A DNA stretch of 64,000 nucleotides, taken from Alteraurantiacibacter buctensis (lineage in GTDB: Bacteria; Pseudomonadota; Alphaproteobacteria; Sphingomonadales; Sphingomonadaceae). Location: assembly GCF_009827655.1 (NCBI RefSeq), contig NZ_WTYV01000002.1, forward strand, positions 657 to 64,656. The letters run 5' to 3'. The position numbers were made by a program, and so were the translations under genes. Below, in pieces: positions 63,781-64,000 of the stretch; the stretch's first letter is position 1; each line of letters begins with the position of its first letter. Below the pieces are notes generated by a model. The model did no database searches. It was not told where the DNA came from and saw only the letters and a program-made list of their open reading frames with translations.

Positions 63781-64000
63781 TCAGAACCAGAAACGGATAC
63801 CCGCGACTAGGCTGGTCGTACGGGGATCTGCACCCGCCGCGCGTGCGAAGTCGGCGCTGTGGCCCAGTCGCCAGCTCTGCTCGATGCCGATATAGGGCGC
63901 GAACTCGCGGACGATCTCGTAGCGTAGCCGCAAGCCCAGTTCGACCTTGTCGAGGCCTACCCCGATGCCAAGCTGCGGCACGTCCTGCGCCGCCAGCGAC
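63781..64000 (-). CDS. copB: CopB/PcoB-like copper resistance outer-membrane protein (partial, N-terminus beyond window edge)
   Basis: About 72 C-terminal residues are inside the window and the frame runs past the right edge. The text LRLRYEIVREFAPYIGIEQS and the terminal VAGIRFWF match the end of the CopB/PcoB barrel. It would belong to a copper operon (often copA-copB) starting outside the window. The 158 bp between it and the PepSY gene hold no gene. Confidence 0.88.
   Translation of the reverse strand, partial: SLAAQDVPQLGIGVGLDKVELGLRLRYEIVREFAPYIGIEQSWRLGHSADFARAAGADPRTTSLVAGIRFWF

Overview
The window is dense, GC-rich DNA (mostly short intergenic gaps, strong GC3 bias) of an alphaproteobacterium, most likely a sphingomonad (Sphingomonadaceae or Erythrobacteraceae). 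Supporting traits are TonB-dependent receptors (TBDRs) paired with tryptophan-halogenase-like flavoproteins in carbohydrate loci, a cyanide-insensitive type bd oxidase, an oxygen-dependent MesD/MesX methionine synthase pair and BigR/SqrR-type sulfide control. Family assignments come from reading the translations; no database search was run.

Layout. (1) 1-12.1 kb is a sulfide/persulfide island: an ArsR repressor of BigR/SqrR type, an RND exporter with its periplasmic adaptor and outer-membrane channel, a rhodanese, a sulfide:quinone oxidoreductase-like flavoprotein, a YgaP-like membrane protein, a TauE/SafE exporter, a persulfide dioxygenase-like enzyme and a bd-type oxidase (CydA, CydB and a 39-residue DUF2474 subunit). 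Two promoters share an identical 10-bp palindrome and a third has a degenerate copy. (2) 12.0-12.8 kb is a decayed stretch with the tail of a lost MFS transporter and a 13-G run. (3) 12.8-19.9 kb holds a LuxR-like regulator fused to a degenerate alpha/beta-hydrolase, divergent from a 1696-residue autotransporter with eight exact-length 19-residue repeats. (4) 20.0-24.7 kb is core metabolism: glycerol facilitator and kinase, Lrp regulator with alanine dehydrogenase, and an azoreductase-like flavoprotein. (5) 24.8-27.9 kb is a methionine-synthesis operon: an ArsR regulator fused to a methyltransferase, then MesX, then MesD.

(6) 28.0-40.2 kb is a beta-glucan utilization locus: halogenase-like protein, TBDR, GH16 glucanase, LacI regulator, MFS porter, GH3 glucosidase and FucP-like porter. 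A common 18-bp LacI-type operator recurs in front of the TBDR and of GH3. (7) 40.3-58.1 kb is an alpha-glucan (starch/maltodextrin) locus: two sugar porters, three GH13 enzymes, a GH97 alpha-glucosidase, a second LacI regulator, a DUF6445-like protein, a TBDR and two more halogenase-like proteins, several joined by 4-nt stop/start overlaps. (8) 58.2-59.4 kb encodes a c-type cytochrome/beta-propeller protein. (9) 59.5-63.6 kb is a Fur-box-controlled siderophore receptor operon with a PepSY membrane protein. The right edge cuts a CopB-like copper-resistance outer-membrane protein.

In each glycan locus the likely flow is uptake of oligosaccharide through the TBDR, trimming by lipid-anchored or periplasmic glycosidases, import of glucose or short oligomers by MFS porters, and LacI sensing of a sugar. 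The halogenase-like proteins are the obvious unknown in both loci. No rRNA, tRNA, CRISPR array, insertion sequence or replication origin was recognised.
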